DNA of 64,000 bases from the NCBI RefSeq assembly GCF_021654285.1, contig NZ_JAKFZS010000007.1, positions 1-64,000 of the forward strand, read 5' to 3'. The notes under the pieces are model-generated. The model was not told the DNA's origin, searched no databases, and saw only the letters and a program-made list of their open reading frames with translations. Every line of letters begins with the position of its first letter. Position 1 is the first letter of the stretch. A program made the translations under genes and the position numbers. Source of the DNA: Pseudoalteromonas luteoviolacea. GTDB lineage: Bacteria; Pseudomonadota; Gammaproteobacteria; Enterobacterales; Alteromonadaceae. Of the stretch, positions 18,648 to 26,961 are shown in pieces.

Positions 18648-19343
18648 ATGAAAGCGTCAAATAAAGTATCAGCCCTCTCTTTGCTGATATGTTCAAACTT
18701 CGCAATGGCGGACTGGAGTACGACGCTGACTGCAGCGTCAGATTACACTTTTAATGGTGTTAGTCAAACGCAGAACGACCCTGCGATACAAGCAAGCTTA
18801 GACAAAGCTTTTGAAGGTGGTGTTTATGCTGGTTCTTGGGCATCTAATGTTGATTTTGGTGATACTGACATTGAGTGGGATTTCTATCTTGGCAAATATG
18901 TTGAGCTTGACGAGCAATGGAGTGCTGATTACGGTATCGCTTATTACTCTTATCATGGTGCGAGAGAGTCAAGCGACGGAAATTACCCTGAAGCTTATGC
19001 AAAATTTGGCTACAGTAACGCATTAGGTCAGACTGAGTTTAACTTTTGGTATAGCTGGGATTATTTCGGTGAAGGTGCTGGTCATGTAATAGCCATGATC
19101 GCACATACAATTGAAGTGATGCCTAATCATGCGCTCAGAGCCAGTGTTGATGTCTCTAACTCGTTAGATGGTGACAAATGGTTATGGCAGAACACAGACA
19201 AGTCGTATTATCACTATCGACTTGCTTACCAGACTAGCTTGCATCAATTTAATATCGAAATAGCGGCAGAAAATACCAGCTTAGACTTTGATACAGCTGA
19301 TGAAAGGCTGGTTGTATCGTTATCGAGAGCATTTTCGATGTAA
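18648..19343 (+). CDS. TorF-family putative porin
   Basis: Predicted outer-membrane beta-barrel (231 aa). A signal peptide ends at FAMA (residue 21); the mature part begins with the typical TorF-family start (WSTTLTAASDYTFNGVSQTQ) and continues in alternating aromatic-rich strands to a C-terminal aromatic region (LVVSLSRAFSM). Only 2 bases separate it from the BCCT gene, so it is probably the last gene of the bet operon and may let choline or a related compound cross the outer membrane. The ribosome site is weak, suggesting coupling. Confidence 0.8.
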   Translation: MKASNKVSALSLLICSNFAMADWSTTLTAASDYTFNGVSQTQNDPAIQASLDKAFEGGVYAGSWASNVDFGDTDIEWDFYLGKYVELDEQWSADYGIAYYSYHGARESSDGNYPEAYAKFGYSNALGQTEFNFWYSWDYFGEGAGHVIAMIAHTIEVMPNHALRASVDVSNSLDGDKWLWQNTDKSYYHYRLAYQTSLHQFNIEIAAENTSLDFDTADERLVVSLSRAFSM

Positions 19344-19379
19344 CGCCAAAGTTGATTTACTTGCACCAAGGAGGGTGTT

Positions 19380-19413
19380 TTTGCTCATTTTAGTCATCAG
19401 AGCAAACTTTTTA
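19380..19413 (+). terminator. Probable terminator of the bet operon
   Basis: TTTGCTC (19380-19386) and GAGCAAA (19400-19406) form a 7-bp stem with a 13-nt loop, followed by CTTTTT. Confidence 0.5.
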
Positions 19414-19463
19414 AATTTGTAGCTTTTTACATTCATATCAAAAGTACGTACAATCAGCGCCCA

Positions 19464-20045
19464 TTGAATGACCGCGCTTTATTGGCGTTTATGCACCAAA
19501 TATCTGACCTAAAAAATATATTCGATAGACAATTTGCAGACTCTCATAATACCCGTTTAGTGAAAGGGGATGATGAGCCTATTTATCTGCCTGCCAACGA
19601 CACGTGTTCACATCATCAAGTGGTTTTTGCACATGGTTTTTATGCCAGTGCATTGCATGAAATAGCGCATTGGCTGGTTGCGGGTGATGCGCGTCGGTTA
19701 TTGGAAGACTACGGCTACTGGTATTGCCCTGATGGTCGAGATAAAGCTCAGCAGGCCGAGTTTGAAAAGGTTGAAATCAAACCTCAAGCAATAGAGTGGG
19801 CACTCAGTGTCGCTGCTGGTTTCGCTTTTAATGTATCGGTAGATAATTTAAATGGTGAGCAAACATGCCGTTTTAGTTTTCAAAAACGGGTTTATCAGCA
19901 AGTGATGATGTTGCTAGAAGGTGGCTTTAATAAACGTACAGAACAGTTATTAAAAGCCTTATCTGCCTTTTATCAGACAACATGGCCATTGCAAAAAGAA
20001 CAGTTTTCTTGGGATTGCCCACAGGAGTTAGAAGATGTCATTTAA
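19464..20045 (+). CDS. epmC: EpmC (YfcM), elongation factor P hydroxylase
   Basis: Non-haem iron enzyme that hydroxylates the beta-lysylated lysine of elongation factor P (193 aa). Close match to E. coli YfcM, including TRLVKGDDEPIYLPA, VFAHGFYASALHEIAHW with probable iron ligands His65, Glu66 and His69, and YGYWYCPDGRD. An in-frame stop immediately precedes the ATG, fixing the start; the ribosome site is poor. It overlaps the next gene by 11 bases, and yfcL follows as in the enterobacterial yfcL-epmC neighbourhood. No efp, epmA or epmB lies in this window. Confidence 0.93.
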   Translation: MNDRALLAFMHQISDLKNIFDRQFADSHNTRLVKGDDEPIYLPANDTCSHHQVVFAHGFYASALHEIAHWLVAGDARRLLEDYGYWYCPDGRDKAQQAEFEKVEIKPQAIEWALSVAAGFAFNVSVDNLNGEQTCRFSFQKRVYQQVMMLLEGGFNKRTEQLLKALSAFYQTTWPLQKEQFSWDCPQELEDVI

Positions 20046-21156
20046 ACTTGGTTTAATTGTTAACCCTGTTGCAGGGTTAGGTGGTTCCGTTGCCCTCAAG
20101 GGGAGCGATGGTGCTGATACAGCGCAAAAAGCTTTGTCTCTTGGTGCTGAGCCTAAATCGAATAATCGCACAAAGTTAGCACTTGAACAGCTTTTACCAT
20201 TTAAAAACGGTATTCAAATATATACAGTTTCTGGTGAGATGGGCGAGCGTATTTCCAATGAGCTTGGCTTCGACACCCATGTTGTATTTACTGCCAGTGA
20301 AAATACCACAGCACAAGATACCGAAATCGCGGCGCAAAAACTCATTGAGCAGGGCGTTGACCTTATTTTGTTTGCCGGAGGCGATGGCACCGCGAGAAAT
20401 ATTTGCACTGTGGTTGATGATAAAGCGCCTGTGCTGGGTGTACCTGCTGGATGTAAAATCCACAGTGGTGTGTATGCCATTACTCCAAAAGCCGCTGGCC
20501 GCGTTGTCGAAATGCTTATAAAAGGAGAGCTTGTCACGCTTTCTGAAGCAGATGTGATGGATATTGATGAAGTGGCATTCAGAGAGGGGACTGTTAAAGC
20601 AAAGCGCTATGGTGAAATGCAAGTCCCCAGTGAAGTGCGCTATGTACAAAGCGTAAAAAACGGTGGAAAAGAAAGTGATGAGCTAGTGCTGGCTGATATT
20701 GCGGCGTTTGTGATCTCTGAAATGGATGAAGACGTGCGTTATATCATGGGCTCTGGCTCTACTGTAGAGGCGGTGATGGAAGAGCTGGGGTTAGACAATA
20801 CGCTACTTGGTGTAGACCTGATCCAAGATCACGAGTTGCTGGGGCAGGATTTAACCGCAGCGCAATTACTTGAGCTCACCGAAGACCAGCCGACAAAGTT
20901 AGTTATTACGCTTATCGGTGGGCAAGGTCATATTTTTGGCCGAGGCAATCAGCAACTTAGTCCAGAGCTCATTAGAAGAATTGGAAAAGAAAATATTGTA
21001 GTCGTTGCGACAAAACGCAAACTTCAAGCATTAAATGGTCGTCCGTTAATTGCAGACACCGGCGACCAAGCACTTGATGATGAATTGAGTGGATATATTA
21101 AAGTCGTCACAGGGTATAATGACCATGTGATGTATGCCGTTGGGCATCAAGATTAA
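20035..21156 (+). CDS. ATP-NAD kinase family protein (AcoX-like)
   Basis: Cytoplasmic protein of the NAD kinase/diacylglycerol kinase-like superfamily (373 aa). The N-terminus LGLIVNPVAGLGG and the phosphate-binding GGDGTARNI motif (GGDGT at 115-119) are diagnostic; length and C-terminal region (ATKRKLQALNGRPLIADTGD) fit the AcoX-type group rather than classical NadK. GGAG 7 bases before the ATG lies inside epmC, which it overlaps by 11 bases. Whether it phosphorylates NAD or another diol is unknown. Confidence 0.88.
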   Translation: MSFKLGLIVNPVAGLGGSVALKGSDGADTAQKALSLGAEPKSNNRTKLALEQLLPFKNGIQIYTVSGEMGERISNELGFDTHVVFTASENTTAQDTEIAAQKLIEQGVDLILFAGGDGTARNICTVVDDKAPVLGVPAGCKIHSGVYAITPKAAGRVVEMLIKGELVTLSEADVMDIDEVAFREGTVKAKRYGEMQVPSEVRYVQSVKNGGKESDELVLADIAAFVISEMDEDVRYIMGSGSTVEAVMEELGLDNTLLGVDLIQDHELLGQDLTAAQLLELTEDQPTKLVITLIGGQGHIFGRGNQQLSPELIRRIGKENIVVVATKRKLQALNGRPLIADTGDQALDDELSGYIKVVTGYNDHVMYAVGHQD

Positions 21157-21169
21157 ATGAGGAGACGGA

Positions 21170-21448
21170 ATGTCATTTGAAACCTATGTAGAGGCTGCAC
21201 AGCAGTTTTTTGATGAATTAGTCGATCGTGCAGATGATGATGAACTGTTTGCTGGTGGATATTTACGTGGTCATTTTGATTTAGCTGTCGGCTATGCACA
21301 AGTTGAAGAGCTTGAATTGCAGCCTGAAGAGCTGAATACGAAAATTGAAGAAAGTCTAGTAAAAGCTTACCGCAATGGTGAGTTAACAGATGAAGACAAA
21401 GAGCACGTTGTTAGCATTTGGGAGCAGGTAAAAGCACTTGCAGCCTAA
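21170..21448 (+). CDS. yfcL: YfcL family protein
   Basis: Small acidic cytoplasmic protein (92 aa) matching E. coli YfcL, with the shared DDELFAGGYLRGHFDLAV segment at about residues 24-41. Its function is unknown. GAGGAGACGGA gives a strong ribosome site, and the 13-base gap suggests cotranscription with epmC and the kinase-family gene. Confidence 0.85.
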   Translation: MSFETYVEAAQQFFDELVDRADDDELFAGGYLRGHFDLAVGYAQVEELELQPEELNTKIEESLVKAYRNGELTDEDKEHVVSIWEQVKALAA

Positions 21449-21456
21449 TGTGTGAT

Positions 21457-21481
21457 CACTCATGACTCAGTGTCATGAGTG
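21457..21481. terminator. Hairpin between convergent yfcL and NRAMP-like gene
   Basis: A 10-bp perfect stem CACTCATGAC / GTCATGAGTG around TCAGT lies between two convergent genes. U-runs are weak on both strands, so termination is only probable. Confidence 0.5.
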
Positions 21482-21500
21482 ACTTTCCCGCCGTGGCTGG

Positions 21501-22727
21501 TCATAAGAACCAGCGCCATACGATAAATAATAAAGAAAACGACACAAGGTATATTAAACCTAGTACAGCAAAGACTTTGACAGCCTTTGGCTGAGAGTCG
21601 TATATATCACCCCGTATCAAAGACAAATTAAGCCAAGCAAAAAATGGTGTAGTTAAAAATGACATTGTCATGGCAAACATTAGCATGTCTTTTAAATTTC
21701 CCTTGAAGAACAAAATGACTATCATGCCAAGTGCTGACTGTATAGAAATGACCACGGACAGACTGTATTTTTTGTTGTGTGATTTGATGATTTTTAATGA
21801 TTCATCTAACGTCCTTGCGTAGCCATCTAACACAGTGAGTGTTGTGCCAAACATACACAGAAAAGCGACGACAGCAATCAACCAACGGGACCATTCCCCT
21901 ATGGTAAGGGCATACATATCAATGAGTTGTTTTGAGAATGCGACACCTGCCAATTCAATTTTTTGTTCCTGACCGTATTGCAGTAATACGCCGAGCGCAA
22001 AAAACATCAAAGCAAGTATTAATGTCATGGCATAACCTAAATTGAAATCAAATAAGCTTTGCTGCTTGGTCAGTGCACTGTTTCTAAGTTTGCTTTTAAG
22101 CCATAAAGAGTTTATCGCTGAAATTTCAATAGGGGCTGGCATCCACCCCATTAAAGCAACCATAAAGCCGAGTAAGGCCAATTCGTACGGTGAAGGTGCA
22201 ACCTGTGGAGCAGGGTGTGCAGGGCCATTGGCGAGCGTAACGACAAGGGCTGCGGTTGTTGCGACACACAGCAAAGCCATAATGACTTTACTTGCGCTAT
22301 CTAACACTTTGTAATGCCCAAAAATGAGGATCCCAAGGCATACAAACAGTAACCCAAAGCTCAGTGTCGTGAGGGCCAAGTCGCCCGGTAAAATATATTG
22401 GAGTAAAGCAGCGGTAAGGAGCAAGACACCCGCCGTGTTTACCACTGCTGCGAGTAAATTGATGATAAAAAACAAATAGAATAGGGATGGATTTTTATCT
22501 TTATAGCCTTGCACCAGACTCTGCTTACTGTGCAAAGTGTATTCAACGCCAAAACGGAAAAATGGGTACTTTAGAACGTTGACTATCACAATAAGCCATA
22601 ATAGCTGCCAGCCGAATAGGGCGCCAGCCTGTGTTGCAGCCACTAAATGTGATCCCCCTACGGCAGCGGTGGCCATTAATATGCCAGGCCCGAGCGCCTT
22701 AGATTTTGAAATTATGCCTGATAACAC
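21501..22727 (-). CDS. Divergent NRAMP-family carrier
   Basis: Polytopic inner-membrane protein (408 aa, about 11 TM segments) similar to proteins annotated as divalent metal cation transporters of the NRAMP family. Starts at GTG with AAGGA at good spacing. The usual TM1 DPGN and TM6 MPH metal-binding motifs are not present: the TM1 region reads ATAAVGGSHLV and the TM6 region GWMPAPIEI. It may therefore move something other than Mn2+/Fe2+. It stands alone, convergent with yfcL. Confidence 0.7.
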   Translation of the reverse strand: MLSGIISKSKALGPGILMATAAVGGSHLVAATQAGALFGWQLLWLIVIVNVLKYPFFRFGVEYTLHSKQSLVQGYKDKNPSLFYLFFIINLLAAVVNTAGVLLLTAALLQYILPGDLALTTLSFGLLFVCLGILIFGHYKVLDSASKVIMALLCVATTAALVVTLANGPAHPAPQVAPSPYELALLGFMVALMGWMPAPIEISAINSLWLKSKLRNSALTKQQSLFDFNLGYAMTLILALMFFALGVLLQYGQEQKIELAGVAFSKQLIDMYALTIGEWSRWLIAVVAFLCMFGTTLTVLDGYARTLDESLKIIKSHNKKYSLSVVISIQSALGMIVILFFKGNLKDMLMFAMTMSFLTTPFFAWLNLSLIRGDIYDSQPKAVKVFAVLGLIYLVSFSLLFIVWRWFL

Positions 22728-22809
22728 GTTGTTTCCTTGTTTTTGTTTGCTATGTTAGCGCGTGTAAAAAATTATCCAAGTGAAAACTTTATAAGTACGG
22801 CTGTTTGTT

Positions 22810-23694
22810 TTACTGAGCAGATAACTCTGTCTTGAAATACAATTTCACAAATTGAATAAATGTTTTTAGCTTGTGCGATGGCAATGTACTTTGCGGGTAG
22901 AAAAGATACATGCCATTGCTTTTTCGCTCAGTATATTCATCGAGTACGGTGCTCAATAAACCAGCATTCAATTCTGTCTTGATAAAGTAATCGGCAATTC
23001 GAATTAAACCGGAGCCTTGCAATGCATATTGTTTGGCTAAGTTGTTGTCATTGCTAGATAGCCACCCAGAGACAGTGACTTTTTCGCTATTAAATGGCCA
23101 ACAGGACTGCCCATTAACAACAATGCATTCATGGTTAATCAAATCACTCGGGGATTTGATATTCTGATGCGTTGTTATGTACTGCTGTGAAGCAACGATA
23201 ATATGTTGGTAATCAAATAATTTCGCTGCCACCATATCGAGTGGTGGAGTGGTTGTTGCTCTAAATGCCAAGTCATAATCTTTGGTATTTAAATTGTGTG
23301 TTGTGTAACTGGCATCGATATCAAACTCGACTTTTGGGTGCAGCTTTTTAAATTCAGCACAAAGGGTTGGCAGATATATTTGAGCAAACATACGTGGCGC
23401 GGTTAGCCTTATAACGCCCTCAACCTTCTCATTGTTTATGTTACGCTCTAAATTAAATAGCTGGGTTCGAATGACTTTTCCTTGCTCGAATACTTGCACA
23501 CCGTACTGGGTTAACTTTACATTGCGAGTTGTTCTGATAAGTAAAGGGGTATTCAATACCTGCTCAAAGCGTTTAATTTTCTCAGATAACTGCCCTTTAG
23601 AAATCCCAAGCGCTTTTGCGGCCTTAGTGTAATTAAGTTCTTCAGCGAGCTTTACGAAAAGCATCAATAATTCAATTCGTTTGTGTTCATTCAC
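22810..23694 (-). CDS. LysR-family transcriptional regulator
   Basis: Regulator of 294 aa. An N-terminal winged helix-turn-helix covers about residues 5-64 (LNYTKAAKALGISKGQLSEKI), followed by a periplasmic-binding-like effector domain (VIRLTAPRMFAQIYLPTL onward). The start is GTG, since the nearby ATG is out of frame; the ribosome site is weak. It is divergent from the aldo/keto reductase at 23819 with a 124-bp shared region, the classical arrangement in which a LysR protein controls its neighbour. The inducer is unknown. Confidence 0.88.
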   Translation of the reverse strand: MNEHKRIELLMLFVKLAEELNYTKAAKALGISKGQLSEKIKRFEQVLNTPLLIRTTRNVKLTQYGVQVFEQGKVIRTQLFNLERNINNEKVEGVIRLTAPRMFAQIYLPTLCAEFKKLHPKVEFDIDASYTTHNLNTKDYDLAFRATTTPPLDMVAAKLFDYQHIIVASQQYITTHQNIKSPSDLINHECIVVNGQSCWPFNSEKVTVSGWLSSNDNNLAKQYALQGSGLIRIADYFIKTELNAGLLSTVLDEYTERKSNGMYLFYPQSTLPSHKLKTFIQFVKLYFKTELSAQ

Positions 23695-23818
23695 AGAGTT
23701 AAGTCCAGAATTTATTGTTTGGTATTTTGAACGCAGAGTTCTTAATTAAACTGTTTTATTCAATATAAAGAACAATATCATATAGTCATCTATATATTTC
23801 GACTAGCTGGAATAAAGT

Positions 23819-24787
23819 ATGAAAACAATATTACCAATTCAAAAGTATTTTCCAACCGTGGGTCCAATCGCGTATGGGTGTATGGGGCTTGGTGGCCAAG
23901 GGCCACACTTAACAAGAACAGATGTCATGCAGGCACATAGCGTGATTGATTGTGCGTTAGAGTCTAATATCTGTTTTTTTGACCATGCCGATATTTATCG
24001 TGATGGTCGTGCGGAGCAAGTGTTTGGCAAAGTGCTCTCAGAAAGACCTGATTTAAGAACGAATATGGTGATTCAATCAAAGTGCGGTATTCGTAAAAAA
24101 AATGATGACCACGTTGGTCGATATGATTTTTCGAGCGAGTGGGTGACACACTCTGTAGATGGGATATTGTCGCGCTTGAACATCGAATACCTTGATGTAC
24201 TTATGCTACATCGCCCAGATCCACTTATGCAGCTTGATGAATTGGCAGAGCAAATTTTTCATCTAAAAAAGCAAGGTAAAATCAGATATATAGCAGTATC
24301 GAATATGAACTTGCATCAAATGTCTTTCTTACAAAGCGCTTTAGATATGCCCATAATTTCGAACCAGATTGAGATGAGTTTGGCAAAGCTTGATTGGTTG
24401 AATGATGGAGTAATGGTAGGTAGTCAGGGTAATCACTTAGTTGACTTTGTAAGTGGGACTTTAGAGTACTGTCAACAGCATGAAATCCAATTGCAAGCAT
24501 GGGGTAGCATGGCAAAAGGGCAATTTTCTGAACAAGGGTTATACTCAGATGAGCTAAGAGTACGAAAAACCTCACAATTAGTTAAAAAACTAGCGCACAA
24601 ATATCATGTGAGTGTTGAGGCCATCGTGCTGGCATTTGTATTACGCCATCCAGCTAAGGTTCAGCCAGTGATTGGTACAACCCAAGAGATACGGATTAAA
24701 AATGCGGTAGAGGCGATAGATGTTTGTCTTGAGAGAGAAGATTGGTACAACCTATATGTCTCTTCAAGAGGGAACCCTCTACCCTAA
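23819..24787 (+). CDS. Aldo/keto reductase, YdhF-like
   Basis: NADPH-dependent oxidoreductase (322 aa) similar to E. coli YdhF. The AKR tetrad is visible: Asp55 and Tyr60 in FFDHADIYRDG, Lys88 in SKCG, and His131 in MLHRPDPLM. The substrate is unknown. GGAATAAAG precedes the ATG. It is divergent from the LysR gene, and the phosphatase-like gene begins 38 bases after its stop, probably on the same transcript. Confidence 0.9.
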   Translation: MKTILPIQKYFPTVGPIAYGCMGLGGQGPHLTRTDVMQAHSVIDCALESNICFFDHADIYRDGRAEQVFGKVLSERPDLRTNMVIQSKCGIRKKNDDHVGRYDFSSEWVTHSVDGILSRLNIEYLDVLMLHRPDPLMQLDELAEQIFHLKKQGKIRYIAVSNMNLHQMSFLQSALDMPIISNQIEMSLAKLDWLNDGVMVGSQGNHLVDFVSGTLEYCQQHEIQLQAWGSMAKGQFSEQGLYSDELRVRKTSQLVKKLAHKYHVSVEAIVLAFVLRHPAKVQPVIGTTQEIRIKNAVEAIDVCLEREDWYNLYVSSRGNPLP

Positions 24788-24825
24788 AGAAGATACAGTG
24801 AAATCATAGAGTAAGGGGTATAACT

Positions 24826-25314
24826 ATGACAACGCACCCATTTGATAAGTTACAGACAGAGTCAGGATACACATTCTTTTTGACGCCCTGCCCAGGGACC
24901 AAAGGTGTCGCGTTATTTTCAAGTTTAAAGCAGCTCAAAGAAGCGAATGTCGCAGGCGTGATCACGTTAATGAGTGATGAGGAACTGATCCAAAGCGGAG
25001 TAACTGGTTTGGAAGCTGGGTGCGCAAGTGTTGAGTTATTTTGGTGGCAATTCCCTATCTCGGACGATGGTATACCTACAGAGGTATTTAAGCGGCGTTG
25101 GCACAAGCACCTACAACACATATTGCATGTCATTACGCAGGGGAAAACGGTTGCTGTGCACAGCAAGGGGGGCTCGGGCCGAACGTGCTTGATGATAGGG
25201 TTACTATTGTTAGCACTTGGCCATACCAAAGCACAATCAAGGCAACTGGTCTCGAGGGTGTGGCCAAACGCATTGAATAACCCTCATCAATCTCAGTTTT
25301 TTGAGTGCTTCTAA
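24826..25314 (+). CDS. Dual-specificity phosphatase-like protein with Cys-to-Ser active site
   Basis: A 162-aa protein of the tyrosine/dual-specificity phosphatase fold (CDKN3-like group). The P-loop should read HCxxGxxR; here it is VHSKGGSGRT, with His112, Ser113 in place of the nucleophile Cys (codon AGC at 25162-25164) and Arg119 kept. A candidate general acid Asp80 or Asp81 lies in FPISDDG. As read it should be catalytically dead, perhaps a phosphoprotein-binding pseudophosphatase. AAGGGG precedes the ATG; the upstream aldo/keto reductase is probably cotranscribed. A sequencing error is less likely because the frame is intact. Confidence 0.8.
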   Translation: MTTHPFDKLQTESGYTFFLTPCPGTKGVALFSSLKQLKEANVAGVITLMSDEELIQSGVTGLEAGCASVELFWWQFPISDDGIPTEVFKRRWHKHLQHILHVITQGKTVAVHSKGGSGRTCLMIGLLLLALGHTKAQSRQLVSRVWPNALNNPHQSQFFECF

Positions 25315-25324
25315 CCCTCTTTTT

Positions 25325-25355
25325 GTATTAGATGGATTTTTCCATCTAATACTTT
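25325..25355 (+). terminator. Strong hairpin after the phosphatase-like gene
   Basis: A perfect 12-bp stem GTATTAGATGGA / TCCATCTAATAC with a TTTT loop begins 10 bases after the stop codon. The trailing U-run is short (TTT). Confidence 0.6.
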
Positions 25356-25729
25356 CCAATTCGCTAAAGAACGTAATTTCTTTCTTTAACTAAATATGTT
25401 TTTTAGTACCCCTCTGTTTTTAATAAAGATTTTTTGTATTTCGACGGTTTTTCAATAACTTTTATAAGTGTAAATCTTTCACTCTGGTCGTATCAGTTGT
25501 TTATTTATATGAATTTTAAGAGTTTATTCCAACTTTAAAGGTTTTTTGTTCCTTTTATGAGCTAATACCAAAAGCTCATTTTTAGCACGTTTGCTAGAGC
25601 TTTTGTTTAGATATTGGTAATAATAAGTGCAACTTTTGACATGGTCACTAGCTTTAACTAGGTACTTTAGTACTGGTTTTCCAGGGATGCTTGCTTATGA
25701 CAGCTCGATACACACCACTGGAGTGTTTT
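25356..25729. other. AT-rich intergenic region with terminator-like hairpin
   Basis: No gene is seen. A hairpin ATGAGCT-AATACCAAA-AGCTCAT followed by five T (25557-25583) looks like an intrinsic terminator with no gene ending just before it, so a small RNA is conceivable. A TTGACA at about 25636 has no good -10 at normal spacing. Confidence 0.35.
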
Positions 25730-26782
25730 ATGCAACTATTTGAAACTGATACAACTCGCTTTACTAACGGTGCTCGCCCACTGGCTGCCTATGTACTATT
25801 CACCTTGCTGCTTTTGTTGCTCACCCTGTTAAGTTTCCCAAGTAAAGCCATGGTTGTGATGTCAGGGGAGTTAGATAAGCATTTAAAGTCTTATAATTAT
25901 GGAACAAAGGCGGACAACAAATGGGTTCAACCAAGCCATGAATATCAGCAAAAGTTTCACGTTTTATTTGAGGCTTTTCATCAGCAAAATTGGTTATTAG
26001 CTAGCGACTTAGCTAATGAATTAGACTATCAAGTTATCCAATTTAATGATGTCGATACAGACAAAACCTACTTTTTATTGCAAGAGAAGTATCAATTACC
26101 AAGTGAAAGGTTCATCGGTGGCGGAACTTATGTGTTAAATACTTCTGGTACTAATGCCGTATTACAAGCGCCACATCCAAAAAGAGATTCGTTTACGGGC
26201 ACACAGGCAATAGACGCATTTTTATATACGCAGACAAAGTTACTTATGTTAGCAGGTACGCGACGTGACAGCAGCCATGAAGTGAGTGAGTGCACAGGCA
26301 CGAATTATTCAGCCAGTGATGTTGCGCATCAAACAGAGTCATTATTTCAAGTAGTACATGAATATATGAGTGACTTTGACCAAGCAACTATATTTATTCA
26401 ATATCATGGTTTTGGTAAAACAACGCGTGCAAAACTTCAAGCACAATGCGGCACTGATAATGATCTGATGCTTAATTTAAGCGAAACGGTGCGTTATTCA
26501 ACGAACCCCCAAGAGCACAGCATCTTGCACTCAATACGCCGCAATGTAGAAAGTGAAGGTGTTATTAAGGCTTGTGTATATGGTAATGACACAAAAAGCT
26601 TAGGTGGTACGTGGAATGTACAAGGGCGTCATAGCAATGATTCTGTAGACAGCTGCCATAAAAGCGCAGATGCATCTTCTAAGCGTTTTATTCATCTTGA
26701 ACAAAGCTATGGGGTTAGGAAATATCACAGGGCTGCAATGCAAAGACACCTCAAAGACGCACTAGACGAATATTTTCAGTAA
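25730..26782 (+). CDS. Unrecognised exported or membrane-anchored protein
   Basis: A 350-aa protein I cannot place with confidence. The frame is open from a TTG at 25691, but ATG 25730 is chosen because GGAG lies 6 bases before it. A hydrophobic segment at about residues 18-36 (YVLFTLLLLLLTLLSF) acts as signal or anchor. Clusters that could hold metal or catalytic residues are APHPKRDSFTG, GTRRDSSHE, ASDVAHQTES, IQYHGFGK and FIHLEQSYGVRK. This order loosely recalls N-formylglutamate amidohydrolase-like enzymes, which is only a guess. It ends at a clear terminator and is monocistronic. Confidence 0.7.
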   Translation: MQLFETDTTRFTNGARPLAAYVLFTLLLLLLTLLSFPSKAMVVMSGELDKHLKSYNYGTKADNKWVQPSHEYQQKFHVLFEAFHQQNWLLASDLANELDYQVIQFNDVDTDKTYFLLQEKYQLPSERFIGGGTYVLNTSGTNAVLQAPHPKRDSFTGTQAIDAFLYTQTKLLMLAGTRRDSSHEVSECTGTNYSASDVAHQTESLFQVVHEYMSDFDQATIFIQYHGFGKTTRAKLQAQCGTDNDLMLNLSETVRYSTNPQEHSILHSIRRNVESEGVIKACVYGNDTKSLGGTWNVQGRHSNDSVDSCHKSADASSKRFIHLEQSYGVRKYHRAAMQRHLKDALDEYFQ

Positions 26783-26805
26783 TCAATCTCCCACCTCAGT
26801 AAACC

Positions 26806-26843
26806 AAGTTGCTAAAGAGAATAGTCGCTCTTTAGCAACTTTT
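26806..26843 (+). terminator. Terminator after 25730-26782
   Basis: A perfect 13-bp stem AAGTTGCTAAAGA / TCTTTAGCAACTT with a 10-nt loop, ending in a short T-run. Confidence 0.8.
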
Positions 26844-26961
26844 ATGATCTAACACTTTGCTTTGAATAAAAAATTCTGTAAAGTTTTCTGGTCTGGAATT
26901 TAGGTGCTACAGTGGACATGTATACCAGCCCAGCACTTTCTTTATTTATTTGGAGTAAACA

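Noticed and set aside
21501..22727. Naming the carrier MntH
   Set aside because: The DPGN and MPH motifs expected of a manganese NRAMP transporter are missing.
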